Assembly: GCA_013423385.1 (NCBI GenBank)
Contig: BLZA01000013.1
Span: forward strand, 620,001-684,000
From: Naganishia liquefaciens
Lineage: Eukaryota > Basidiomycota > Tremellomycetes > Filobasidiales > Filobasidiaceae
Direction: 5' to 3'
DNA length: 64,000 nt
A program made the position numbers and the translations under genes. How positions within the stretch are numbered: position 1 is the first letter of the stretch; each line of letters starts with the position of its first letter. Below the pieces are notes generated by a model. That model saw only the letters and a list, made by a program, of their open reading frames with translations. It made no database searches and was not told the origin of the DNA. Below are positions 47,828 to 60,766 of the stretch, piece after piece.

Positions 47828-50800
47828 ATGACAGACCCCATTGACGAGTCGTCCCGTACGTGTTCCCCGAGGTATGCGCCTCCTCCGGAGCTGACCCCCA
47901 TCCGCAGTGCTCAAGCTATACGGCCTCTCGACCCTCGATCCACAGCAATGGGAGGAACCGGCGGTTGATACGGATGCACAAGATGATCCGCTGGGACTTG
48001 CGCTAAGTGTCGCCCAGACGCCTGTGCTCGGGCATGAAGAGGGCGGGCAGGCCGCGGGTATGATCAGAAGGGAGATCGAGGATCCACTTGGATTGAAGAC
48101 AAAGTTGGAGATGTAAGTCCCTAATGCCGTCTGCGTTCGGAAGGCAAACCGTTGATCTTCTTGTGATAGTCCGCGGAACGCCGATCTCAAGACTCGTAAG
48201 CCCGAAAAGTGAAAGCTACTCTTCCTCTGCTTATCGCCAAAACCGCAGTGACCCCTACCCTCCTTTCTTCCAAACAATTCTCCCCGCCAGCATTTCTCTC
48301 GACGTACCACCCCGAGGCGACATTCCAAGACCTTCAACGTGGTGCAGAGGTACTCAAGCGGAACGTCGAGGAGCGCGGCGAAGAAGTGCGGATTCTGGTG
48401 GAGAGGGAGTTTGGCAGGTTCGTGGCTGTCAAGGGAAGTACGGATGGTGCGTCTCAGCAGGGAAATTCGATTTCGGTTTCGAGGCTGATAAGGCGCAGCG
48501 GCGTTGAGGGATATCAAGGTAGATCTGCTCGCTGAGGGATCTGACCATGGGACACGCGAGATTCGGGAAACCATCAAGGGCAGGTCCACTCCATCGCCGT
48601 TTATTTCCCGAGACTGACATTCCCTCGTCTTCAGTCACCTCGCATCGCGCAGAGACGCTCTTCTTGCCCTTATTGTCCAACGCTATGAAGGCGCAAAAGG
48701 TCAAATCCACTTTGGGCGTATTCGAGCGGAGTAAATTCCTGTTTGGCCTTCCGCGTGTACTCCGGATGAATGTCAGAGCCGTGAGTGCATTTCCGTTGGC
48801 CTCTTGGCCTTTCGAAAAGGCTAAGCGACGAGCGGCGCGTGGATTGTTAGGGCAAGTATGAAGCTGCACTTCGAGAATACCACAAGGGTCTTTACCTCTA
48901 CAACAACCGCCCCAACCAACTCCTCCCCGTCTCTATTCCGCAACCTTCAACAATCAATACAGGCCTAGTCCCGCAGTCGGCGACCTCTTCAAAACCACCT
49001 GATCCACATTTCCCATTCTCGCCAATAGAAGCTCCCTCGCAGAGCCCGATCACTCCGTCTGGGACGGGCATTCCGCAAGCAGGTGGAACGTTGACGGATG
49101 CGCAAATCCTCGCGAGGCGTGAACAGCAGAAACGACTTGTGCGCAAGATCTGGGGTGAGGTGGAGAAGGTTATGGGTGAAATGCGGGTCCGTTTGGAGGA
49201 CGGGCTGAGGGGTGCGTCAGGGAATGATGGGGAAGGCGTCAGGGATGCAGCTGGGGATGCAGTGCCGAGGGTCGAATTGGGAATCGAAGAGGTTGAGAAG
49301 AGCATAGAGTAGGTTCTCATGCGCTTGCTGTGGAGCGAATCTGATTTCGATGCTGCTCCTGACAGGATCCTACTTGAGCTCAATCCAAAGGAGGACCCCG
49401 TGTGGCTCTATCTCGACTCTCAGCACAAGTACATCCTGTCCAAGATGCGCACCGTATACAACAGATGCGTCAGAAAGCTCGAAGGTGCGTTTCACCTGCA
49501 CCTCTAACGATCCACAAGCTAATTTTTTACCCGAATAGTCGTGAAAGCCAACGAGAACATGAAGCCACTGGACGCCACAGCACGAGCGGAAAATCTCAAA
49601 CGGTGCGTGGACAAGCTAATGGCGGACAATGAAGACCCGGAATTTGAGATCGGTGAGCAGGACCAGCGGGACAGCGGAAAACCCTTTCGTTTGACCACGG
49701 CTCCTCGTTCCCAGCAAAGTCCGCTGGTGGACCCGTCTGGATGGCCATACTCGAGGTTGTCCGATCCGTCTCCACCGTTCTCGTTCAAACGGTCCCCGAG
49801 TTTTGGAAGATTTGTCGAGGCTACAAAGAGGGAAAGTACCGCAGGGTGAGTGGTTTTGTTCCTCTGAATAGTTCAAGAGGCCTGAGGTTACGCGTCTTTC
49901 ATCGCTCAGAAAAACGTCACTGTAACCAGTGACGAACTCACGACAGGCTTCCTGCGATGTCGCAAGATGACGCTCGATATCGTCAAGTTGTACATCTCAC
50001 TTCTTGGCCAATTCTTTTCTCTTTCCGACATTTCGATAGCGTCCGCGCGGCCGCTGGGACAATCGCCTTCGCAGTCGAGTCTTTCGCATGCTGCGGCATC
50101 TAACGGGAAGTCCATGCCCGACTTTGTGCCAAACGATGCCAATAGTTTGATTACGTGCGACTACGCCACCAAGATCTTATCCGAGATAGTCGAGAGTGCA
50201 GCGGAGATCGATGCTTTGACAGCTTCAAGCTCGGTAAGCTCCTCAACCACGTCTGCGGACTTGGGACAGGAAGCAAAAAAGGCGATGCGCGACTTTGTGG
50301 AGAGCTGTCGGTGGAAATTCGAAGAGGCTATATGCGATACCTGGTCACGCGGTAAATCGATCTCGAAACGCTCATGTCTTGAACTTTGCTCATACGTTCG
50401 GCGCCCTGAATAGATGCCAAGGATTTCTTCCGGCAGGAAGACTGGACTGTTAATTCTGCCCAGATCGGCACGACGCTATATTTACAGAAAATTGGATCAT
50501 TGCAGAAGCACAACGCTACTGTCGCCTGGCAAGTGGCTGGAGGGTCCAGCGAATATGGAGCGGACAAGGTAAGAGGATGTGCCACACGTATGGTCAAATG
50601 TACGCTCATTCGTGCATAGTCCGCCGTACCTGAAGTCTTTGTTCACAAGATCAAAGAGTGTTTTCTGGATTCGCTCTACTATTTCCTGGACGGAATGGTA
50701 CATCTTGCGTTATCGGAGGAAGAGCCATTATTTGCCGAGCAGCCTGTCACTAATTCCGGTATCGATTGGCGTGACAAAGTGAGCTGGTATGCACTTCCTC

Positions 50801-51635
50801 CTTTAGCTGAACTGACAAAATGTCCTAGGATACTCGAATCATTCTCGCCATGAGCAATATCCGTCATCTACAGACAAAGCTTTTACCGACGATGCTGTCC
50901 AAATTCGAGGTCCTCTATGGTCTCAAATCCGTCGACGACAAGAACACGCTTCGACAAGTCATTGAACAGGTCGATGACGTTTTGTTTCAAGACTACCTGA
51001 AGCGCAAGCGAGAGACGCTGCAGGAGATTACAGATGCTGGTCTCCTGGGCGCTGGAGTGAACCCGCTAACTGAAGTCCGACCGAGGGGTAAATTTTCACA
51101 AGTCCTTCTGCCGTAGTACCCATCGGCTCAACTGTCTTCTGCTTTGCAGATGTGCGACCTTACATGCTCAAGGACCTATTATGTTTGGTAGACGCTCACG
51201 CTCACGTCACAACCCTCGCGCCCGCTTTGACACAGCGCGTGATCGAGACATTGGTCAGAGAACTGGCTCAGGCACTTTTGCACGCCTTTAGTCAAATCAG
51301 TGAGATGGGTCTAGGCGCCATGTTGAGTGTAAGCACTCTCCCGAGATGCAGCCTCTTCCGACGCTGATGCCCTCGAATCTCAGGCTACCTTGGAGGTGGA
51401 ATTCCTAGATCGTTCACTGCTTCCGTATGTGAATCAAGACGCGATGAACGTTTTAAACGCCATCTACGCCCAAATCTCACAAGCATATGCCGCGTACAAA
51501 GAAGGTCCAGCAGGATCGGCATTAGGAGCCGATAATCTGAACCTAGAGCTGGAAACGCTGAAACAAGTTTTGTTGGATGCGAGAAGGGCAACGGGTGTGC
51601 AGTTTATCTGTTTCCGGAAGGAGCAGAGTCAGTGA
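47828..51635 (+). CDS. SEC5: exocyst complex subunit Sec5
   Basis: Sec5 is one of eight exocyst subunits tethering secretory vesicles at the plasma membrane. The start MTDPIDESS at 47828 is followed by a GTACGT intron and LLKLYGLSTLDPQQWEE. The family-typical DPLGL occurs twice (DDPLGLALSV, EDPLGLKTKL). The conserved N-terminal block then reads LSSKQFSPPAFLSTYHPEAT, FQDLQRGAEVLKRNVEERGE and LVEREFGRFVAVK. QKVKSTLGVFERSKFLFGLP follows, and helical-rod segments such as DPVWLYLDSQHKYILSKMR and TTGFLRCRKMTLDIVKLYIS. The C-terminus includes VRPYMLKDLLCLVDAHAHV and TLEVEFLDRSLLPYVNQDA, ending CFRKEQSQ. Many introns of 50-70 nt divide it. The family call is secure; several internal exon ends were not fixed. 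Confidence 0.9.
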
Positions 51636-52819
51636 AGGGTGACGTATTCCCAGTATGTATTCTTTTCGTTGTATACATTCAGTAATGAGGGACAAGCATA
51701 TATGCGCATATCGTGTGTCTCGACCTTCGCACAACATCCTTTGGCATTTAACAATTCATGTTGTCACCGCTGTTATGGGAATGGTGGCGGAATCTCTCGT
51801 TGACCGGAATCCGAACACGCTCCGATAAGCCGTAGAAAAACAGGCCGGAGGGTACTCTTACTGAAAACGGACTGGAGGTGAGGGTCGATAGAGCCAGCAA
51901 CACGAGCTTGATAGTGGTCCGATGGACACGGGCGATGCGGACCTCGTCGAGGAACTCGCACGCCCACCTGCGCGCTTTGGGCAACCCCAATCAAGCATGG
52001 AAGTCTTGAATCTGCGTAATACTGTTGCTATGGCAAACACCTCAGGGCGGAATGCAAGGATCTCTCAGCTGAACCCCTGCGCACTGTCAAAGAGCCTCCT
52101 GCCGGGGTATTCACGAGATCTTCTCCACAATAATGGTTACTAGTCGATTGGCCTGAGCTATCTAAGAGCTTTTCTGATCCGCGTGAACCGAGATCCGTTA
52201 TTTTGCGGGATCTGCAAAGCGGGACAGCGGGATTGGCAGGGCGATAAGCAGCTTGGAGCTGTAAAGGTTTGGTCACCGTAGATGGATCCGTGTCTTGGAT
52301 TCCGTTACAAAAGAGCTCAACAGTGAGACCCCGAATTCCAAATAACCCGATTTTGGAATGCCGGAGATCGTAAAGCTCAAGAAGAGTCCACGAAAAAACC
52401 GTATCTTCTTCGCTTTTCTGTAGCCGGTTTGTTTGAAAGTTGCAGGAACCCGTATCTTCGTGTTTCAGATCGGTCCAAAGCTCACATTAAAGCTCTCACG
52501 CGACAGGAAGCAGGAAAATCCGGTACAACCCACACCGGATCCAAATCCAAAAATTCCGCGATAACTTTTTCGCTATCTGCCACAGGCGGAGAGATAGGAC
52601 GGACCTGCAACTAACTCCTTGCTCGTCGGACTTGCTATAAGGAGCACCCGCGCGAGTATATCGAGACATTCTCCGATATCATTCTGAATTGTGGCACTCA
52701 CAAACGACGCGGGGTATTTAATTCGCCAGTAATCGGCTCGACCACCGTTCGCCACATCGACACCTTGAAGCCGGTTGGATTCTATCAGTAGCATCGCTTA
52801 CTGCTTTCGTACTGTCAAC
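51636..52819. promoter_or_regulatory. long promoter region upstream of purine permease
   Basis: A 1,184-bp gap between SEC5 and the permease. Only short frames with poor composition occur, on both strands. The length suits a regulated transporter promoter, but no purine- or nitrogen-response site was identified with confidence, and no RNA gene was seen. Confidence 0.45.
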
Positions 52820-55024
52820 ATGGGCAATTTCCTTGAACGCGTGAATGACAATGTGGCCAGGTGAGCGAGAACCAGCGGGCAACGTCGGTGCAACGCTGAC
52901 ATTCTGAGAAGATCCAAGGTCGGAGTCTGGTTCAGGCTCGAAGGATCAGGCCACCCGTTGGCCAGGAAAGGCAGCAAGTTCTTAACGGAACTTCGAGCAG
53001 GCACGGTGACGGCTGCTGCTATGCTCTATATCATTGTTCGTCGTTCTCACGACATTCCTACCGTAGTCGCTCATTTTCTTACTTCAGGCGGTGAACTCTT
53101 CCATTTTGTCCGACTCGGGGGGACCTTGCGTTTGCAACGACCCGGTGGATCCGTCGTGTTCAACGAATCAGGACTACAACCTCTGCAAGGCTGACCTGAA
53201 GCGAGACTACGTCATTGCGACCGCGGCCATCTCCCTGATCTCGACATTTCTCATGGGTCTCTTCGGTAACTTGCCGCTTGGTCTGGCGCCCGGATTGGGC
53301 GTCAACGCATATTTCGCCTACAGTCAAGTCGGATTCAACGGTACAGGACCAATTACTTACGGAGAGGCCCTTGCTGCGGTCTTCCTTGAGGGTATCGTCT
53401 TCTTCCTTCTAACTCTATTCGGTCTACGACAATGGCTCGCCCGACTCATTCCGCGATCGATTACACTCGCCATTGGCGCTGGTATTGGTTTGTTCTTGAC
53501 CCTGATTGGTCTCTCGTCTTCCGGACTCGGTGTCATCAGCGGAGGAGTATCGACCCCGCTTCAGCTTGCTGGCTGTCTCGCTCAGTACCAGGATGAGAAC
53601 GGTTTCTGCTCGGGTCATGTGTTGCAAGACCCTCGCCTCTGGCTTGGTGTGTTCCTGGGAGGTGTGACGACGGCAATTTTGTTCCTTTACCGGGTAAAGG
53701 GTGCCTTGTTGTGGCCGATCTTCCTGGTCGCAATCGTGTCTTGGCCCCGGTCTACCGGCGTTACCGCCTTCCCGCACACGGTTTTGGGCAACGACAACTT
53801 TGATTACTTCAAGAAGGTCGTCTCTGCGCGAGGCTTCAAGTATCTGGGACCATCTAATGTGGATTGGAAGGGTTACGGCAATGGAAAGACATGGATCGCG
53901 CTGGTACGTATCATTTGAGACCTTCTACCTTGCCCAAGCCTTACCTTTCTACCTCATCTAGATTTCCTTCCTCTACGTCGATCTTCTGGACACAACTGGT
54001 ACTTTGGTCGCCATGAGCAAACAGGCAGGCCTTTTCGATCAGCGAGATGGCGACTTCGAAGGAAGCTCCGCGGCCTTCATGGTCGACTCTGGATGTATCG
54101 CAGCATCTGGTCTCTTCTTTGGTACTTCACCTTGCACGCCCTTTGTTGGTACGTTCATTGTGGCCAGAAAATTTCAACTCGCTCTAATGTATCGCTGTAT
54201 AGAATCCGCATCTGGTATCTCTGAGGGAGGCAAGACCGGTCTTACCGCAATTGCGACGTCTTTCTGGTTCTTCATCGCCATCTTCTTCTCGCCTATTCTC
54301 AGCAACTTGCCATCGTGGTCCACTGGTTCGGTCTTGATCCTCGTCGGCAGCTTGATGATGCGAAATGCCGTCAACATCAATTGGGACTACATCGGAGATG
54401 CCGTCCCGGCATTCGTCGCCTTGGCATTGATTCCTTTCACGTGTATGTACAGCCGCGATTTCGACCGTGCGTCTGACTAAATTTCAATTCACCTCAGACA
54501 ACATCGCGTACGGTATCATTGCCGGTCTCATTCTCTTCATCATTTTGCACAATGTTCCGCTCGTACTGGGCAAGGTCTCTCCGCGACTCCTGCCTCCCGG
54601 ATGGCATGACCTCAAGGAGCCATATGACGTCACAGCCATGATCAAGAACCAATCCAAGGACGGCAAAGTTAGCATGTTCGCGCTCTTCCCTCCATGGCTC
54701 CGAAAGCTGCTCTCTGGCAACAAGCGATTCTGGCAATATACACCCGAGGAAATCCAGCGCCACTTGGAAGGCCGAGAAATGGCCAACGACGCAGACAGCG
54801 CTGCCGCCGAGCTCAGACAGAAGGAGCGAGATGAAATGCGAAAAGGCCTAGGCCAAACCGTCATCAGTAACCGGGAGATTCCCCTGGATCATTTGAGCTA
54901 TGATCCTGAAGGTATTCAGCCGACACCGGCATCATCGACTAGATTCGACGACAAGGATGCCCCGAACCCGTCGCAGCCAATGTTCAGCTCGAAGATACAT
55001 TCGGGTTCATACGGACAGGATTAG
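52820..55024 (+). CDS. AzgA-type purine permease (hypoxanthine/adenine/guanine)
   Basis: A proton-coupled nucleobase transporter of the AzgA subgroup in the plasma membrane. The start MGNFLERVNDNVAR is joined over an intron to SKVGVWFRLEGSGHP, the characteristic cytosolic N-terminus. After a second short intron come AVNSSILSDSGGPC and a cysteine-rich loop. Signature segments are GNLPLGLAPGLGVNAYFAYS (TM3 region), SLYVDLLDTTGTL-like FLYVDLLDTTGTLVAMSKQA, and GTSPCTPFVESASGISEGGK, all intact. About 12-14 hydrophobic helices span the protein. The C-terminus is hydrophilic (RHLEGREMANDADSAAAEL) and ends HSGSYGQD. The window also contains urate oxidase, a later enzyme of the same purine-use pathway. 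Confidence in the subfamily is high. Confidence 0.94.
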
Positions 55025-55212
55025 ACGTTCAGGGCTTCAGCGTCGTTTCAACATGTAATTTTAGCGTCTCATATCTTTGCGATATCTTAATGCCTTCATA
55101 TCGCTCTCGTGATGGTCATACGGCGACTCACGTGTCTCGTGTGGTTGTGCGGCGTTGAACCAGGTCTGGAAACGAGCCTTCATGTATTACACTTCGTCAT
55201 TTAGCGCAGATT

Positions 55213-55721
55213 TCATCGCTTGCGCGTAACAGGTCGTTGCAAACGGTTATCATTGTCAATGAAATGATCACTCAGATCCGTGTAGGAGGTATCTTCCTTA
55301 CTTCGCAGACCAAAACGATCATGCACTGCATTCGCGTCGTCGTCGAACCAGAATGCCTTGTCCTCGCCCCTTAATTGCAAAGAATGTAATTTCAGCTCAA
55401 TGGACCTTAGCTTAATAGCGCAGTAAAATAGCGCGGACAAAGCTTGCTGTCGCGCAGGTCAGATCGAAGCCCCGCTCGATCGCACGATTGTCCGCATCAC
55501 TCGCTTGCCCGTTGCGAGTCGTCCATATGACTCGCCATATTTGTTGCCTCCTTCGCCTCTTCGCCACTTGTGCCCAATAGCATATCACCTTGCTGTTTGA
55601 TTCTTAGTATTCGCTTCCACTCCTGGAGCCGAATCGGTAAATCGAGGAAAGCGTTCATCAGCTTTTCCAAATCGACCTCGACTAGCGGTCTCTGCATACC
55701 CCTATCCTTCTCCGTTGTCAT
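55213..55721 (-). CDS. small unknown protein, probable GC-AG intron
   Basis: I do not recognise the family. Exon 1 runs 55721-55509 and exon 2 runs 55446-55213. They join in phase 0 if the 62-nt intron uses a GC donor (GCAAGC at 55508-55503), with a CTGAC branch-like site and ACAG acceptor. The product is 148 residues, acidic-basic mixed and helical, for example VEVDLEKLMNAFLDLPIRLQ, then QALSALFYCAIKLRSIELKL, then DKAFWFDDDANAVHDRFGLR. The end is RPVTRKR. A GT donor seven bases further on (GTGATG) also exists, but it leads to a stop after 13 codons and abandons the good downstream frame. The gene is head-to-head with XRN1, with only 139 bp between starts. Confidence 0.6.
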
Positions 55722-55860
55722 TCGCCCACAGCATTCTCAACGTTGAGATTGATCAAGGGCGTCACATCGTATAATCTAGGTTGCGCCGTATTCTATACTT
55801 CACCTTTGAAAGGTTGCCTGTTCGTGCTCCACACATCACTCAAGCAAAACATACTTCACC
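55722..55860. promoter_or_regulatory. compact bidirectional promoter, small unknown gene / XRN1
   Basis: 139 bp separate the two start codons. No clear TATA or known factor site was recognised. The tight spacing implies a shared promoter. Confidence 0.5.
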
Positions 55861-58800
55861 ATGGGGATCCCTAAGGTTCGTTCGACATCGCTTTCCCGCA
55901 TACTATCGCGTCTAAGACTTCCGTCTCATTTAGTTCTTCCGATGGGTTTCGGAGAGATATCCAATGACATCTCAGCTGATCACGCCCAATTCCATTCCGA
56001 CATTCGACAACCTCTAGTACGTGTTTCAATTATAGAGATTGGGCGTGATTCCTGATCAATCTGCCAATAGTCTGGATATGAATGGTATCATTCACAATTG
56101 TTCTCATCCTCCTTCCTCCGAAGGGGACGTACACTACCGTATCACAGAGGAGCAGATGATACTCGCTATCTTTGCATACATCGATCACCTCTTCACCAAA
56201 ATCAAGCCGAAAAAGGTTTTCTACATGGCCATTGATGGAGTGGCGCCGCGAGCCAAAATGAATCAACAACGTTCTCGACGATTTCGAACCGCCCGAGAGG
56301 CTAAGCAACAACACGATGAAGCGGAACGAAAAGGCATCGTTTTGCCAGAGGAGAAGGCATTCGATTCCAACTGTATTACACCGGGTACACCTTTTATGGC
56401 CCGATTGTCAAAGCACCTCAAGTACTTTGTCAACAAGAAGATCACGGAAGATGCTGAATGGCAAGGAGTGCAAGTCATTCTCAGTGGCCATGAGGTGCCA
56501 GGTGAAGGAGAGCACAAGATTCAAGAGTTCATCAGGCTGAATAAAGCGCAACCCGATTAGTCAGTCCTGTCCGCAAGGCTATTGCTGCATACGCTGACAT
56601 CAATCTAATTTCCCCAGTAATCCCAACACCCGACATTGTCTGTATGGCCTGGATGCTGACCTTATCATGCTCGGACTGCTCAGTCACGACCCGCATTTCT
56701 GTCTGCTGCGAGAAGAAGTCACATTCGGCAGGACCCGAAAGAAGGCTACTGGGTATGCGAATTCTCCAGGGGACCTTTCTATCGAAGCTAATGCCCGTTA
56801 TTCCGCTAGTCTGCAACACCAAAACTTTTTCCTGCTGCATCTTTCGCTCCTGCGAGAGTATCTTGACCTAGAATTTTCAGGCATTGCAGAGGAACTCGAC
56901 TTTCAGTACGATCTAGAGCGGATCATCGACGATTTCATTCTGTTGAGTGTTTTCATCGGCAACGATTTCTTGCCGCATCTGCCCAATTTGCATATCAACG
57001 AGGGAGCCATGGAGGAGATTTGGGGCATCTACAAGAGGATACTACCCAGCGCAGGTGGATACATGAATGAAGCTGGAACCATCAATTTGACACGCTTACA
57101 ACTGGTCCTGAACGAATTGGGTAAAACGGAATTTGAAATTTTCGAAAAGGAATACGCCGACCTCAGTTGGCTCAAGGGCAAACAAGACAAGGAAATAGCC
57201 GCCATGGATGCTGCCAGGAAGAAAGGCAAATTGGTGATGACAAGCGACCAGAAGAAGATTTTCAACGATGTCAAAGCCTTCATCAGCGACAAGTCCAAGC
57301 TTTCGGCCGAGGAAGCTCGTCTCACACTAGTCAATCATTACCGAGCCCGGGATCGCCGGTTCATTCAAGAACTTGCGGATGCTCTCAACCTTATCACAGC
57401 ATGGGACGAAGTCGATGAGTACGGACAGAATCTCATCGTAATCCGGCCGACAAAGACTTCCCCTTCAAAAACGCCATCCGACGATGGAGATGTCGCGAGC
57501 GATGAAGACTTAACTGATTCGGTCGAAGATTCCACAGAGTCGGACAATGACTCTGAGTCTCAGGAAGCTATTCAGCGGGTGCTCACCAAGTATGAAAAAG
57601 CGAAAGTAGTCGAAATTGAAGGTGACCCTGACGAGCACCGCGAAATCACCCTGCGAAACAAGATGGAAGAGTGGAAAAAGGGCTATTATAAGGAGAAGCT
57701 CGAATGCAAAGACGATGCAGACCGCAAAATGGTGGTCTTCAAGTACGTCGAGGGCATCCAGTGGGTCATGAACTACTACTACAAGGGAGTCGCAAGCTGG
57801 GGATGGTTCTACCCATATCACTACGCCCCGCGAATTTCGGATCTGCACGGCTTGCCGGAAATGAAGTTTGAATTCCAGATTGGCAAGCCGTTCAAGCCTT
57901 TCCAGCAATTGATGGGTGTTTTGCCGGCCGCTAGTGGCGAGCATATTCCCGCAGCGTATCGCGACCTCATGACCGATCCCAACTCGCCGATTCTCGATTT
58001 CTACCCGCAAGATTTCATTCAAGACATGAACGGCAAAAAGCAAGAGTGGGAGGCCGTTGTGAAGATCCCCTTCATTGACGAGAAGCGACTATTGAAAGCG
58101 ATGGACGCCAGGGAACATCGCCTCACTGCCGAAGAGAAAGACCGGAACAGAATGGGCCAAGCGAGCACTGTCTTTGTGTATAATCCAGAACGAACTCAAC
58201 CTTACCCGTCTTCGCTTCCCGGTGTCTTTCCGGACCTGCAAGGGAACAAGTGTGACATGGCACCGTTCGAGATGCCCGTCCTAGGTGATGGGATTGAGCT
58301 GATCAATGGATTGCTTGAGGGAGTGCATCTAGGTGCATCGGCTCTTGCTGGCTTCCCCTCTATGAAGACCCTGCCACATCATGCACAGCTCGGCTTCCAC
58401 GGCGTCAACGTTCATGGTACCGACAGTCGGAATCCGTCGATGATCATCTTCATTGACAGCCCATATGACGGGATCAAGGGCGCTGATATCGCCAAACAAA
58501 TGGCGGGAAAAAGGACCTTCTTCAGGTGGCCCTTTTTGCACGAAGCTATGGTCGTGGCTGTCTCAGACGATACGTTTAAGTACGAAAAGCTCAATGGCGG
58601 TGTAGTACAAACACCTCATGATTCGACGGAGATGGGGAAATGGAGAAGGACAGCGCAAGGTATCGAGCATAGATACTCGAAACGTTACGGTGTCGTTACC
58701 GGCAATGTCGATTTCATGTTGCACGTGAGACCCCTCAAAGGCAAGTCGAGCACCTATACAAAGTTGATTCGCGCTGATCGTCTCCTATAGGCCTCAAGAG

Positions 58801-60766
58801 AATGGATACTGGCGCACTGATCAAGGATTATGAAGATGCTCAGAACGAGGATTTCGCGCCTGTCCAATTGGCAGTACCGAACGTGGCGTTCGAGGATGAG
58901 CGTTACCTGGAGCAGGCCGCGCCGCCTCTGGAGCAAGAATATCCAGTTGGAAGCCGGGCAATCTTCCTTGGTGCCCAACAATACGGCGTCGCCACTCAGG
59001 TCACTGAAGTCAAGGACACTTCAATGACCGTGACTCTGGCTGTAGGTCCGAACTTGCCAAGTGAGTATGGTGTCATACTGACATCTGCTGCCGCAGTACT
59101 TCCCCGACGAGGCTAGGGAGAACTACTTGTTCTCGCAGATAGTTCATTCCCGACCCGGAGAGCGATATTTGCCTGCGCCCGTTGTTGCAAGAGGTCTTGG
59201 AATATCCAGTCTTGCTTTGTCAAAGATCGCTTCATCTCTCTTGGTCGAGCTGATGGACGGGTCGAAAAGCAACATCGGCCTTAGTATCAAGTATGAAGCC
59301 AAGGGCCAAAAGGTGATGGGATACTCTCGAAAGAACGACCGTGGGTGGGAATACAGCCAGAAGGCATATACGCTTTTGCAGGATTACATGGTACGTTGCG
59401 CATCCGCAGCAGGCTCGTCGGGCCGATCTGAACGTACTCCGTCGCGCAGACGGAATTCCCTGAGATCTTCGAGCTTCTCAACGAAAACAGCAAAGGTAGC
59501 TTGGTCCGCGGATTTGACAGTAATCGATACTGATACATCAAGTAGCGCCCGGCTACATTAGATCTGAGGACATCTACCCTCACGAAATGAAGCCTGACCA
59601 AAAAATCAAGGACATCAGGGCATGGCTGAAGAGTAGAGGAGTTCTCGACCTTGAGCCAGTCACCCTGTTCGCGGAGCAATTGGAAAAGGTCAGTTTCTGA
59701 TTCATGAGCTCTTTGTACTCCACTCATCTGTTCTCTTTCAGCCCACCGTGGAATCACTGGAAAAGGCAGCCGACGAAATTAATCGCAGCCACACAATGGA
59801 TAAGATCAGGAAGCTCATGGTGAAAGGTATTCCACGACAAGCGGTCTTGAAGCCGGCGCATGCGTCTTTCCGCTTGCAAGGGCAGGCATTCACTCTCGGA
59901 GATCGAGTCATCATGGTGCAAGACTCTGCCGTCGGCGGTGTTCCTCTTTCGATGAAAGGTGTCGTTATCGGTTTGAATTCGAATTCTATCGATGTGGTGT
60001 GGGACACTCCGTTCATTGGCGGCTTGACTCTTGGCGGCAGGTAAGCGCGTGCGTCTTCCGCAATGGCCTTGGCTTATCTCTCGATAGATGTTCGGAACAT
60101 CGCGGATTTACTGTACCCTTCTCTTCATGCCTGAATCTGACCCGCAAGCAATTCGCCGTTCCGACGAATGCTCGACCGGCCGTCTCTGGCCAAAACCCAA
60201 CATTCAGACCGAGGATCGGTCCTGCTCCCGTGGTACCCGGCCAACATTTCCGGCCCGCTGCGAACAGTCCTCAGCCTCGTCAGGCCGGCACAAATGGCTT
60301 TGCTCGCCTTCCGCGTCCCCACCAAAACGGCCCGCTCCATTTTGGTAACGCTGCCAAGGGTATTCGACCTCAACCAAACAACGGTCCCAGACCTGCTTCT
60401 CATGATTCGCAGGCCAAGTACCAGATCCTTCGAGGCGTACTCAATGGGAACGGGGCTGAGTCATCCCACGGAAAGGGCGACTTTGTTGGCGGAGTCGTTC
60501 AACCACAAGGTCCTATGCATGTTCCAAAGCCCGCCGCGTCACACCTGATCCCTGGTCAGATTCCCCAGCTGCATCCCCTCCCATTCCCTCGGCCAATGCC
60601 TGGGGTACTCAACAGCCAGCCGGCACACGCCGCACAACCGAATGGCCCAGCCGGTAGTGCCACGCGAGGTGGACGTGCCCGCGGCCGCGGCAGAGGAGCG
60701 TCGGGCGCTCGTGGCAGAGGTAGCGCTCGGGGTCGAAGTGGACTTGGACACGCTGCTGCGGAGTAA
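55861..60766 (+). CDS. XRN1: 5'-3' exoribonuclease 1
   Basis: Xrn1 degrades decapped mRNA in the cytoplasm. The first exon is 15 nt (55861-55875, MGIPK) and is joined to FFRWVSERYPMTSQLITP (55934-56016) and LYLDMNGIIHNCSHP (from 56071). Catalytic acidic residues appear in LYLDMNG, PGEGEHKIQEF, LYGLDADLIMLGLLSHDPHF and VFIGNDFLPHLPNLHI. The conserved MAIDGVAPRAKMNQQRSRRF and QWVMNYYYKGVASWGWFYPY segments place it with Xrn1/Rat1. The absence of a Rat1-type zinc knuckle and the C-terminal SH3-like/PAZ-type repeats (FRLQGQAFTLGDRVIMVQDS) favour Xrn1. The tail is Pro/Asn/Gly-rich, with RG repeats (RGGRARGRGRGASGARGRGS) ending at 60766. I estimate about 1,450-1,500 residues. Confidence 0.93.
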
